This document shows, piece by piece, positions 44,328 through 51,739 of a stretch of DNA of 64,000 bases (positions are counted from its first letter, which is position 1; each line of letters starts with the position of its first letter). Below the pieces are notes generated by a model. It did no database searches and was not told the origin of the DNA. It worked only from the letters and a program-made list of their open reading frames with translations. This DNA comes from Synechococcus sp. MVIR-18-1 (GTDB lineage Bacteria; Cyanobacteriota; Cyanobacteriia; PCC-6307; Cyanobiaceae), in NCBI RefSeq assembly GCF_014279835.1, contig NZ_CP047942.1:124001-188000 (forward strand), read 5' to 3'. Both the position numbers and the translations under genes were made by a program.

Positions 44328-44443
44328 TCACTCGTAGGGGGAGGCCAGTGGCACGTTTGGTCGGTAAAGGCGCAACGTCTCAGGCCGTTGGCAAAGCCCA
44401 TTGGATGCAGCGCTTCCGATCTGGAGCGGCTTGGATTGCTTGA
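44315..44443 (+). pseudogene. Phd/YefM-type antitoxin fragment
   Basis: The frame reads EDEVITRRGRPVARLVGKG, the central block of Phd/YefM antitoxins (usually EEVVITRRGKPVARLVP), with no N-terminal part and no start; it ends at a TGA 23 residues later. No RelE, Doc or PIN toxin follows directly. It is fused to the 3' end of the nucleotidyltransferase gene. Confidence 0.7.
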
Positions 44444-44506
44444 ACGCTGCTCCCCAGACTTTGAGCAGGCCTGTGAGTGGGTGAAGGACAGCCGTTCGTC
44501 TTAGTC

Positions 44507-44539
44507 GTGAATTACATATAAGCTGATTTGGTAATTCAC
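44507..44539. promoter_or_regulatory. Perfect inverted repeat, probable antitoxin operator
   Basis: GTGAATTAC and GTAATTCAC are perfect 9-base arms 15 bases apart, ending 4 bases before the AbrB-like antitoxin start. The position and symmetry fit autorepression by the antitoxin dimer. Confidence 0.7.
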
Positions 44540-44543
44540 TGGT

Positions 44544-44783
44544 TTGTCTTTGAGAAGCACGATCACCTCGCGAGGCCAGACCGTGATCCCGGCTGCGATT
44601 CGCGAGCGGTTTGGCTTAGGCCCGTCGCAACGCTTGGAGTGGCTTGTGGAAGAAGACGGTTCGATTCGAGTGGTGCCTGTGGCGGCATCTCCTGTGCAGG
44701 CCTTTCGCGGACAGAGCCGCAAGGGTGGAGCAACAGCGAGGCTGTTGGCGGATCGGGAGCTCGATCGAAACGCTGAACGGTGA
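44544..44783 (+). CDS. AbrB-like antitoxin (VapB type)
   Basis: The 79-residue protein has the AbrB swapped-hairpin domain STITSRGQTVIPAAIRERFGLG (about 4-25) and a C-terminal part with VQAFRGQSRKGGATARLLADRE. TTG 44544 (or TTG 44550) is the start; no ATG is available, as upstream lies the operator. It overlaps the PIN toxin start. A truncated copy lies at 40685. Confidence 0.88.
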   Translation: MSLRSTITSRGQTVIPAAIRERFGLGPSQRLEWLVEEDGSIRVVPVAASPVQAFRGQSRKGGATARLLADRELDRNAER

Positions 44784-45169
44784 TGCCCGCTTTTTGCCTC
44801 GACACCTCAGCAATCCTGACCTTGCGAGACGACGAACCCGGTGCCGAGCGCGTCGCCATGCTGCTGGATGGACCTGATCCCTGTTTCGCCTGTTTCATCA
44901 CGGGAATGGAGGTTTTCTACCGGGTTTGGAAAGACGAAGGAGAGGGGAGTGGGCGTCTTGCCTATGAACAGTTGCAATCGCTGCCAATCGCATGGGTTGA
45001 TCAGACAGAACCCTTATTGCTGGAAGCCTCCCGGATCAAGGCGTTGCATCGGCTTTCCGTTGCTGATGCCTGGATCGCCGCAGCGGCTCGTCTCAGCCGA
45101 GCAACATTGCTGCATAAGGATCCGGAATTTGAGGCCATCACTGAGTTGGATCAGAGTTGGTTGGCCTGA
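44783..45169 (+). CDS. PIN-domain toxin (VapC type)
   Basis: The 128-residue PIN RNase has the first acidic residue in FCLDTSAILTL, a second in TGMEVFYRV, and the LSVADAWIAAAARLSRATLLHKDPEF block with the remaining acidic residues. ATG 44783 (or GTG 44780) overlaps the antitoxin stop. Its stop at 45169 directly abuts the end of the convergent PIN gene at 45170. Confidence 0.9.
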   Translation: MPAFCLDTSAILTLRDDEPGAERVAMLLDGPDPCFACFITGMEVFYRVWKDEGEGSGRLAYEQLQSLPIAWVDQTEPLLLEASRIKALHRLSVADAWIAAAARLSRATLLHKDPEFEAITELDQSWLA

Positions 45170-45613
45170 TTACCCACCTGAGCGGAGTGAGAGTCGCTGC
45201 AGATCGCCGAAACGTTCGAAGTCGCGATCAAAGCTCACCAGGCGCCAACCGTTGCTGATGGCCAGCGCTGCAAGGTAGGCGTCGGTGCAAAGGCGGGCTG
45301 AGAGATCTCCCTCGCGCATCAGCTGGTGGAACACATCCCAGCCATCGCTGGCTGGGATCGCGAGGCTTACCCCTGGTTGTTGGCACAAGGATTGAAGGAT
45401 TGCAGAAGCCTCATGCGTGGTTTTAACGTCTGGGCCCATCAGCTTGGGTTGGCTCAACAGGCGCACCAGGCCCAAGGCCGTGACCGTGCAGAAGTGCACT
45501 TGCTCAGCAGCCTGTTGCTCCCAGTAGTTCAGGGCTGGCTGATGATGAAAGTGATCCGGGGTTGCCAGTGCCAGCCACACATTGAGATCCGGAAGATCTG
45601 CGTTGCTGCTCAT
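45170..45613 (-). CDS. PIN-domain toxin (VapC type)
   Basis: The 147-residue protein belongs to the longer PIN subgroup, with LPDLNVWLALATPDHFHHQPA at the N terminus and LCTDAYLAALAISNGWRLVSFDRDF near the end, giving D9 and the later acidic residues of the active site. It overlaps its RHH antitoxin by 4 nt. It should be an RNase, often directed at tRNA in this family; the target is unknown. Confidence 0.9.
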   Translation of the reverse strand: MSSNADLPDLNVWLALATPDHFHHQPALNYWEQQAAEQVHFCTVTALGLVRLLSQPKLMGPDVKTTHEASAILQSLCQQPGVSLAIPASDGWDVFHQLMREGDLSARLCTDAYLAALAISNGWRLVSFDRDFERFGDLQRLSLRSGG

Positions 45614-45852
45614 GGTTCGAGCAGGTCAAAGAGGTCTGCGTTGCTGGTGGTGCTGGAATCAAAAGCAAGGTGGCCTTCAACCTTTGGGAGCTGGCTAGCA
45701 GAGCGCGTTGTTGGTCTCGCGCTGTGCGTTGGTGCCATGAGCCCTTGTTCCACGTAGCTCTGCAAGAGCTGTTTGAGCGTGATCTGTTCACTGGCGGCCC
45801 TGGCTTTGAGCCGCGCAAAAAGAGGGTCCGGTAGCTCCAGGGTGGTCCGCAT
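45610..45852 (-). CDS. Ribbon-helix-helix antitoxin (VapB type)
   Basis: The 80-residue protein starts MRTTLELPDPLFARLKARAASEQ in outline, the RHH domain (about 1-45), and has a C-terminal part with LPKVEGHLAFDSS and NADLFDLLEP, the usual toxin-binding tail. A very strong palindrome lies 12 bases upstream. A broken 3' copy is found at 41559. Confidence 0.9.
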   Translation of the reverse strand: MRTTLELPDPLFARLKARAASEQITLKQLLQSYVEQGLMAPTHSARPTTRSASQLPKVEGHLAFDSSTTSNADLFDLLEP

Positions 45853-45863
45853 TGCCCTTTGAA

Positions 45864-45895
45864 GTCTTGATGCGCATATTAATGCGCATCAAGAC
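45864..45895. promoter_or_regulatory. Perfect 14-base palindrome, operator between divergent antitoxin genes
   Basis: The arms GTCTTGATGCGCAT and ATGCGCATCAAGAC are perfectly complementary and 4 bases (ATTA) apart; each arm contains a smaller TGCGCA palindrome. It lies 12 bases upstream of the RHH antitoxin on the minus strand and 51 bases before the ParD-like frame on the plus strand, so it could control both. An RHH antitoxin is the expected ligand. Confidence 0.8.
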
Positions 45896-45945
45896 GATTC
45901 GCGGCAGTCCTCATCCTGCGTGCCGGAAGCGTTAAAAGTCTTTTG

Positions 45946-46119
45946 GTGGCAAAGAAGTCATTAGTGTCTCTCCGCGAAGATCAGCATGCTTTTACCAAGG
46001 CGTTGGTGGCCGCTGGTCGCTTCCCATTAGGGAGTGCTGCCCTGCAGGTCTTGCTGCAGCAGCGCGCCAACGGGTCCTTTATCTCTGGCGATCAACTGCG
46101 AGCCAGATTGGCTGCGTAG
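45946..46119 (+). CDS. Short ParD-like antitoxin without a toxin
   Basis: The 57-residue frame reads AKKSLVSLREDQHAFTKALV and AAGRFPLGSAALQVLLQQR, close to the start of ParD antitoxins (SVSLxxxxxxFixxxVxSGRYxSxSEVxRxxL). Usual ParD proteins have about 80 residues; this one stops at TAG 46117 just after the DNA-binding part, and no ParE toxin follows. GTG 45946 is the probable start, without a clear ribosome site. It may be an orphan repressor-like antitoxin or a remnant. It was not found by length-based gene calling because it is so short. Confidence 0.5.
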   Translation: MAKKSLVSLREDQHAFTKALVAAGRFPLGSAALQVLLQQRANGSFISGDQLRARLAA

Positions 46120-46215
46120 CCCCGATGAGCGAGGCGTCGGTGGCGCTGGGGGAACGCCGCCCGACGAATCACTCTTGGTCGATATTGACTGGTCGCGAAC
46201 AGGAGGTGAGGTCTG

Positions 46216-46773
46216 ATGCGCGCCAAGTTGTTTCGCAATGGCCGCAGTCAGGCGGTGCGCTTGCCTGCTACCTGTCGTTTTGAAGGGACGGAAGTGGAGG
46301 TCAAGCGTGACCCTGAGACCGGCATTGTCAGCCTGCACCCCTTGCGGTCGAGTCCTCTTGAGTGGTTGCGCCAGCGTGCAGAATTGCTCGACAGTGACTC
46401 TGATGCCTCGGCCGGTTTTGGTGAGCTTTTCGAGGGGGGCGAGCAGGATGCTCCGGCTCAGCAAAGGGATTGGCCGAGAAGCAGCGCTTCATGCTCGACA
46501 CCAATGCCGTTCGGGTGTTGTTGGAGCGTCGTTCGCCCCAGCTCGACCAATGGTTTGCCGAGGATCGCTGCAGTGTTTCGGCGATCGTGTCCGCTGAGAT
46601 CCGCTTTGGTTTGGAGCGTCGTCGACTCCCTGAACAGCGAGCTGCGTTGGTACAAAACCTTCTCGAGGTTTTGCCGGTTGAAGCTTTTGATGCACCTGTC
46701 TCCAATGTCTATGGCACTTTGCGCTTTCGGTTGCAACAGATTGGGATCACCGTGGCAGCCATGGATCTATTGA
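46216..46773 (+). CDS. VapB-type antitoxin whose frame reads through the toxin gene
   Basis: The first 85 residues are a good VapB antitoxin: [20 protein letters not shown] is the AbrB-like domain of the VapB/Vag group, and the family end APAQQRDW is at about 78-85. In homologs a stop follows there. Here the frame stays open for another 100 codons out of frame through the PIN toxin gene, giving a 185-residue product whose second half resembles nothing. Either the stop codon has been lost by mutation or a sequence error is present. The working antitoxin is probably residues 1-85. ATG 46216 has a good AGGAGG site 10 bases upstream. Confidence 0.75.
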   Translation: MRAKLFRNGRSQAVRLPATCRFEGTEVEVKRDPETGIVSLHPLRSSPLEWLRQRAELLDSDSDASAGFGELFEGGEQDAPAQQRDWPRSSASCSTPMPFGCCWSVVRPSSTNGLPRIAAVFRRSCPLRSALVWSVVDSLNSELRWYKTFSRFCRLKLLMHLSPMSMALCAFGCNRLGSPWQPWIY

Positions 46774-46868
46774 TTGCCTCCCACGCTTTGGCTTTGGAGC
46801 GCTCATTGATCAGTGATGACCAGGTGTTTGCTCAGCTGCCCGGCTTGCATCTCGTGCAGGCGAGTTGA
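46470..46868 (+). CDS. PIN-domain toxin (VapC type)
   Basis: The 132-residue protein has [15 protein letters not shown] (first Asp), [16 protein letters not shown] (second acidic position), and [22 protein letters not shown] (the rest), all typical of the VapC group that pairs with Vag/VapB. Start TTG 46470 or the in-frame ATG 46491 at FMLDTN. The ATG gives the standard MLDTN start and would be the better choice. It lies wholly within the unusual read-through frame of the antitoxin. It is followed by broken fragments of other modules. Confidence 0.85.
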   Translation: MAEKQRFMLDTNAVRVLLERRSPQLDQWFAEDRCSVSAIVSAEIRFGLERRRLPEQRAALVQNLLEVLPVEAFDAPVSNVYGTLRFRLQQIGITVAAMDLLIASHALALERSLISDDQVFAQLPGLHLVQAS

Positions 46869-47022
46869 TCGCTGATCGCCGCCCGACGCTGATAAGACGC
46901 TCATCGTGCCGATTGCCTCGCCAGTGTTGCTGTTCTGTTGGTCATGTCATTAGCGCCCTAGCCCGGCAGGCCCTATCCAGGTCAGCAGACGGAGGGGCTC
47001 AGAACGTTTTGGAGCAACGCTC

Positions 47023-47138
47023 TGGATTGCCGCAATTGCCTGTGAAAGCTTCTGGTGGCGTTGTGTCATGAGCTGCCGCCTGATCTTCTTTCCCGCGTGC
47101 AGCGGGTAGGGAGCCGTCTCTGGACTAAGCTTAAGTGA
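47023..47138 (+). pseudogene. Chimera of an antitoxin fragment and a nucleotidyltransferase fragment
   Basis: Bases 47020-47064 repeat the end of the RHH-type antitoxin remnant at 43267 (RSGLPQLPVKASGGVV). At 47067 the sequence changes without a gap to the last 24 codons of the nucleotidyltransferase at 43986 (HELPPDLLS-VQRVG and stop). The two pieces are in different frames. It is a direct junction of two fragments that lie 900 bases apart in the intact order. Confidence 0.75.
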
Positions 47139-47503
47139 CCTTCTAGTCATCTAGGCATGCGCTCTGTCGGCCACTCGAGCGCTTACGCCTAAGGGTCGCG
47201 AACGCAGTCCTTGAATTGCTGGGCGAGGAAGTAGTTCAGCTAGTGGGAGATAACGATACGCAAACGTGTCTTTGCCGTAACGCAGGAGTTCCAATGCTGA
47301 TGATACGCCCCCCTTTTTTTTGAGTATTTAGGTGGCTGCGGAGATGATTCGAATCGTGCATTGCCACCAAAAATGTCCAGCTTTGCAGCAACGCCGTGGC
47401 AAACTCCTATCCATCACCTCACAGACGAGATGGTTGAGCTCTGCTCCTGTCCGTTGTGATCGCAGGCAGAAATGTTATGCCTGCACGACGTTCTTAAGAC
47501 TCA
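47139..47503. other. Spacer between toxin-antitoxin block and decayed gmd
   Basis: No gene is supported in these 365 bases. A perfect 7-base hairpin (GCAGGCA/TGCCTGC, 9-base loop, 47462-47484) lies 20 bases upstream of the gmd remnant start, and a C6T8 run is present near 47313. The hairpin could be a leftover leader structure or a terminator for sequence now lost. Confidence 0.4.
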
Positions 47504-48489
47504 ATGTCCTCCTCTATTACCTACACCAAAACCGCCCTGATTACGGGTATCACCGGCCAAGACGGCAGTTATTTGGCTGAGTTGTAACTGGAAAAGGGAT
47601 ATGAAGTGCATGGGATCAAAAGAAGAGCGAGCAGTTTCAATACGACACGAATTGATCATCTGTATCAGGATCACCATGAAGATGATAAGCGGCTGGTGCT
47701 GCACTACGGGGATTTAACGGATAGCAGCAATTTGATCCGGATTATTCAGCAGGTGCAGCCGGATGAGATTTATAACCTCGGAGCTCGGAGCAATCTGGCT
47801 GTTAGCTGCTGTTTTGCAGAAGCCTGTCGGCTACGCATCGCCTGAATACACCAGATATTCCGAAGCGTTTGGAACTCTGAAAATTATGGAGTCGGTACAT
47901 ATGCTGGGTCTCAAAATAAATACGTCACTGACGAAGCATTAATGATGGTTTATAGGGTTTGGTGGTGTTAAAATTGTTTTAAAAGCACTTTATCCCCCTT
48001 TTTATCCGCGCAGTCCCTAAGGCATAGCGGATCCCTACGCCTGCTGGATAATGATGAATTACTGCGAGGCCTATGGGATGTATGTCTGCAAGGGCATTCA
48101 GTTCAACTACGAGAGCCCGCGCTGCGGTGAAACCTTTGTAATCCTCAGTTTCCTAGCGCTCTTTCTCGGATCAACGTGTGCATTAAACAATGTATGTTCA
48201 TAGAAATCTCGATTCGCTGTTGACTGGGGCGACGTCCGTTACTAGGTAGAAATGCAGTGGCGCACACAGCACCAGCAGTTTCTCTAGACGACTTTGTGAT
48301 TTCCACGGGCTATCAATGCACGATCCATTGGGACCCCAGCAAACCCGACGGCATCTCGCAGAAGTAAGCTGGAATTGAAATGTCTGACCACCCTCGGCTG
48401 GCGTCCACATTCCCCTGACTGAATCCCTGGAGAGCCCGGTAAAACTTTTTCGGCACAATCTGGTGCAAGAGTTGCTTCAGTTGCCGTGA
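47504..48489 (+). pseudogene. gmd: Decayed gmd-fcl fusion (GDP-mannose dehydratase / GDP-fucose synthase)
   Basis: The start codes for the Gmd N terminus (TALITGITGQDGSYLAEL), then TAA at 47585, then [40 protein letters not shown] and [15 protein letters not shown] in the same frame. After that come shifts: [50 protein letters not shown] and WGDVRYYVEMQWR-like pieces in various frames. The last part, up to TGA 48487, matches the C terminus of GDP-fucose synthase (WDPSKPDG, TTLGWRPHIPLTESLES), so the end of gmd and most of fcl are deleted. GDP-fucose cannot come from this locus. Confidence 0.9.
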
Positions 48490-48580
48490 AAAAATCGATG
48501 TTTTACAAGCTGTCTTTGCGCTTCTAATAGTCCATTCAGAATGTTGTACCTTCCCTTCCTATAAAAGATTTTTTTATAAA

Positions 48581-49603
48581 GTGACTGTTCTCGTGACCGG
48601 CGCTGCCGGCTTTATCGGATTTCACCTGAGTCGCCGTTTGCTGGAGCAAGGAACCCCAGTAGTGGGGTTTGACAACGTCAACCCCTACTACGACCCCTCC
48701 TTGAAGCGAGCACGTATCGCTCAGCTGGAGGCCGTAGCTGCAGCAACGAGCAGCCCTTTCCAGCTGATCGAGGCTGACCTGGAAGATCGGGAAGCTGTGG
48801 AGGCCGCCTTCCAGCAGCACAACCCCCAGAAGGTGGTGAACTTGGCAGCCCAGGCGGGGGTGCGCTATTCGATCGAAAACCCAGCGGCCTACATCCAGAG
48901 CAACCTGGTGGGTTTTGGCCACATCCTTGAAGGTTGTCGCCACCACGGCGTAGAGCATCTGGTGTATGCGAGCAGCAGCTCTGTATATGGCGGTAACACG
49001 CGTATGCCCTTTTCGGAGCTCCACAGCGTGGATCACCCGGTGAGCCTCTATGCCGCTAGCAAGAAGGCAAATGAGCTAATGGCCCATACCTACAGCCATC
49101 TTTATGGCCTCGCGGCCACTGGCTTGCGCTTTTTCACTGTGTATGGCCCCTGGGGCCGGCCAGATATGGCGCTCTTTCTATTCACCAAGGCGATGCTGAG
49201 AGGTGAGCCGATTAATGTATTTAACAACGGCGAGATGGTGCGCGATTTCACTTATATCGACGACATTATCGAAAGCTTGGTTCGGTTACTCGAGAAGCCG
49301 GCGGCCCCAGATCTGGCCTTCGATCCTGCCAACCCCAACCCAGCCACCAGCTGGGCACCGAGCCGAGTATTCAACATCGGCAACAGCAACCCAACGCCGC
49401 TGATGGATTACATCGAAGCTGTGGAGAGTTCCCTAGGCATCAAAGCCGAGAAGCAATTCCTGCCAATGCAGCCGGGCGATGTGCCGGCAACTGCAGCTGA
49501 CACCTCAGCGCTGGAGGCCTGGGTTGATTTCAAGCCCAATACTCAAGTAAAAGATGGCGTTTCCCGGTTTGTCTCTTGGTATCGGGAGTTCTATGGCGAT
49601 TAA
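48581..49603 (+). CDS. UDP-glucuronate 4-epimerase-like SDR
   Basis: This extended SDR of 340 residues closely matches bacterial UDP-glucuronate/galacturonate 4-epimerases. It has VTGAAGFIGFHLSRRLLE (about 4-21), FDNVNPYYDPSLKRAR (the hallmark NxYYDxxLK), YASSSSVYGGNTRMPF, Y-A-A-S-K as YxxxK, and FFTVYGPWGRPDMALFLF. It would give UDP-galacturonate for an acidic glycan. Start GTG 48581. The codon use is GC-richer than in the genes after 57 kb. It is the first gene of the second sugar region and follows the gmd-fcl remnant. Confidence 0.9.
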   Translation: MTVLVTGAAGFIGFHLSRRLLEQGTPVVGFDNVNPYYDPSLKRARIAQLEAVAAATSSPFQLIEADLEDREAVEAAFQQHNPQKVVNLAAQAGVRYSIENPAAYIQSNLVGFGHILEGCRHHGVEHLVYASSSSVYGGNTRMPFSELHSVDHPVSLYAASKKANELMAHTYSHLYGLAATGLRFFTVYGPWGRPDMALFLFTKAMLRGEPINVFNNGEMVRDFTYIDDIIESLVRLLEKPAAPDLAFDPANPNPATSWAPSRVFNIGNSNPTPLMDYIEAVESSLGIKAEKQFLPMQPGDVPATAADTSALEAWVDFKPNTQVKDGVSRFVSWYREFYGD

Positions 49604-49687
49604 GTCAGTAGTCCCACCTCGCCCTTCACATTAAAAAGTGAAGTTTTCCAGCACACTTCCTAGCCCCCGTACCTCCGGTGGTTTTTT

Positions 49688-51085
49688 ATGAGCAGCACCA
49701 CCCAGTTCGTTCCAGACCCAATTGTTGCTCCTCTTCCATCCCTCGCTACCTGCACAGTGGCGATTATCGGCCTTGGCTATGTGGGGCTGCCACTTTCTGT
49801 TGCCTTCGCAACACCTGGTGCTTGCGTCCGTACCGGGACACCTCTAAGGCGCCGTGTAATCGGTTTCGACATCAATCAGCAGCGTCTGAGCGAGTTAAGC
49901 GCTGGTCATGACAGCACCCATGAGGTCAGCTCTGAGGAGCTGAAGGCAGCGACGATGCTCGAGTTCACATCTGATCCGGCCGAATTGGCCGTGGCAGATG
50001 TGTTTATCGTAACGGTGCCAACACCTATCGACACTGCCAAGAGGCCCGATCTCACCCCCTTGAAAAAGGCCAGTAATACTGTGGGCTTGGCCCTGAAGCA
50101 ACGCTTCGAACAGCAGCAGAGCCGTGGCGAAATATCTTGTTTACCACTGGTGATCTACGAGAGCACTGTCTATCCCGGCGCTACAGAAGAGGTCTGTGTG
50201 CCAATTCTGGAGAGGTCATCGGGTCTTATTAACAACAACGATTTCTTTTGCGGCTACAGCCCCGAAAGGATCAACCCTGGCGACACCGAGCACAGGCTTA
50301 CCACAATCACCAAGGTGACCAGCGGCAGCACCCCAGAGTCCGCATCCTGGGTGGATGGTTTCTACGGTTCAATTATCCAGGCCGGCACCCATCAGGGAGC
50401 AAGCATCAAAGTGGCGGAGGCTGCCAAAGTTATAGAAAATACTCAGCGTGATCTGAATATCGCCCTTGTAAATGAGCTGGCAATTATCTTTCGCGAGATG
50501 GGTATTGACACGCTCGATGTGCTGGAGGCAGCCGGCACAAAGTGGAATTTTTTGCCTTTTAGGCCCGGCTTGGTGGGCGGGCACTGTATCGGTGTGGATC
50601 CGTATTATTTGACTCACAAAGCTGAGCAGTTGGGTTACTACCCACAGGTGGTATTGGCGGGTCGGCGCATCAATGACGGCATGGGCCGTTGGCTGGTTGA
50701 ACAACTGGTTCTCGAGATGGCCCGAAGCGGCCAAGTCATCGCTGGTGCCCAAGTCTTGGTCTTGGGGCTGAGTTTCAAAGAAAACTGCCCAGACTTGCGT
50801 AACACCAGAGTGGTTGATGTGATTGACGCTATCCGGCGCTATGGAATGGAGCCTTTGGTTGTGGATCCGTGGGTCGATCCGGCGGAGGCCGAGCGTGAGT
50901 ATGGCCTGTCGGTGCTGGGCGAGATCCCCAGGGGTCGAAGCTGGAACTCCGTGGTTGCTGCGGTAGCCCACCGGGAATTTACTGCCCAGAGCGCCGAACA
51001 ATGGAGCCGGTTGCTGGAGCCGAACGGTGTGCTTGTAGATCTGAAATCAATAGTGCCTCGGGAGCTCGGAGCGATACGGCTCTAA
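49688..51085 (+). CDS. wbpA: UDP-N-acetyl-hexosamine 6-dehydrogenase (WbpA/WbpO/TviB type)
   Basis: This 465-residue NAD-dependent dehydrogenase carries out the two-step oxidation of UDP-GlcNAc to UDP-GlcNAcA. The N-terminal motif is IIGLGYVGLPLSVAFA (about 21-36), the catalytic lysine region is KVAEAAKVIENTQRDLNIA, and the catalytic Cys is in GGHCIGVDPYYLT. The C-terminal GLSFKENCPDLRNTRVVD is typical. With WbpD, WbpE and WbpB homologs directly downstream it is most likely the WbpA step; TviB-like use is the alternative. There is an N-terminal extension of about 20 residues. Confidence 0.9.
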   Translation: MSSTTQFVPDPIVAPLPSLATCTVAIIGLGYVGLPLSVAFATPGACVRTGTPLRRRVIGFDINQQRLSELSAGHDSTHEVSSEELKAATMLEFTSDPAELAVADVFIVTVPTPIDTAKRPDLTPLKKASNTVGLALKQRFEQQQSRGEISCLPLVIYESTVYPGATEEVCVPILERSSGLINNNDFFCGYSPERINPGDTEHRLTTITKVTSGSTPESASWVDGFYGSIIQAGTHQGASIKVAEAAKVIENTQRDLNIALVNELAIIFREMGIDTLDVLEAAGTKWNFLPFRPGLVGGHCIGVDPYYLTHKAEQLGYYPQVVLAGRRINDGMGRWLVEQLVLEMARSGQVIAGAQVLVLGLSFKENCPDLRNTRVVDVIDAIRRYGMEPLVVDPWVDPAEAEREYGLSVLGEIPRGRSWNSVVAAVAHREFTAQSAEQWSRLLEPNGVLVDLKSIVPRELGAIRL

Positions 51086-51127
51086 GCAGTCGATAATTTT
51101 TGACAACTTCTGATCTTGATTAGCTAA

Positions 51128-51736
51128 ATGAATTCTGAGACATATCTTGTTCACCCAACGGCTACTATTCATAATACAGCTCTAGTTGATGAAGGAGCCA
51201 AGATTGGTGCCGGCAGCAGGGTCTGGCATTGGGTTCACATCAGTTCAGGAGCTGTGATTGGTGATCGCTGCTCTTTCGGGCAGAACGTGTTTGTGGGCAA
51301 TCGCGTCAGGATAGGAAACAACGTCAAGATCCAGAACAATGTGTCGGTCTACGACAATGTGACCCTTGAAGACGATGTGTTCTGTGGGCCGAGCATGGTA
51401 TTTACCAATGTGTACAATCCTCGTTCAGCTATAAGCAGGAAGGATGATTACCGCAACACGGTTGTAGATCGGGGTGCAACTCTGGGCGCAAATTGTACGA
51501 TTGTTTGCGGAAATCGGATTGGGCACCATGCCTTTATTGGGGCTGGGTCCGTCGTGAACCGCGAAGTTAAGCCCTTTGCGCTGATGGTGGGGGTGCCGGC
51601 CACCCAAATTGGCTGGATGAGTGCCTACGGCGAGCGGGTCGATCTACCGCTTGAGGGCAGCGGGACCTGGACCTGCCCACATACCGGTGACACCTACCAA
51701 CTTCTCGATCACCATCTCACCCAAACACCCGCTTGA
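51128..51736 (+). CDS. wbpD: UDP-2-acetamido-3-amino-2,3-dideoxy-glucuronate N-acetyltransferase (WbpD type)
   Basis: This left-handed beta-helix acetyltransferase of 202 residues has clear hexapeptide repeats ([40 protein letters not shown]). The block [17 protein letters not shown] is specific to the WbpD/WlbB group. It would acetylate the 3-amino group set by WbpE. It starts 42 nt after wbpA and ends 3 nt before wbpE. The last 40 residues are a short C-terminal domain as in homologs. Confidence 0.9.
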   Translation: MNSETYLVHPTATIHNTALVDEGAKIGAGSRVWHWVHISSGAVIGDRCSFGQNVFVGNRVRIGNNVKIQNNVSVYDNVTLEDDVFCGPSMVFTNVYNPRSAISRKDDYRNTVVDRGATLGANCTIVCGNRIGHHAFIGAGSVVNREVKPFALMVGVPATQIGWMSAYGERVDLPLEGSGTWTCPHTGDTYQLLDHHLTQTPA

Positions 51737-51739
51737 GCG

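Noticed and set aside
46027-46464. 145-codon minus-strand frame
   Set aside because: Lies antisense to the VapB-type antitoxin and ParD-like frame, which have clear family motifs.
39500-47150. Integron-type cassette array
   Set aside because: Modules are in mixed orientation, no integrase is present, and I see no repeated attC-like palindromes between modules; the repeats found are unique operators or gene fragments.
47300-47330. Run of C and T as a terminator
   Set aside because: The C6T8 run has no hairpin before it, so it is only noted as a homopolymer stretch.
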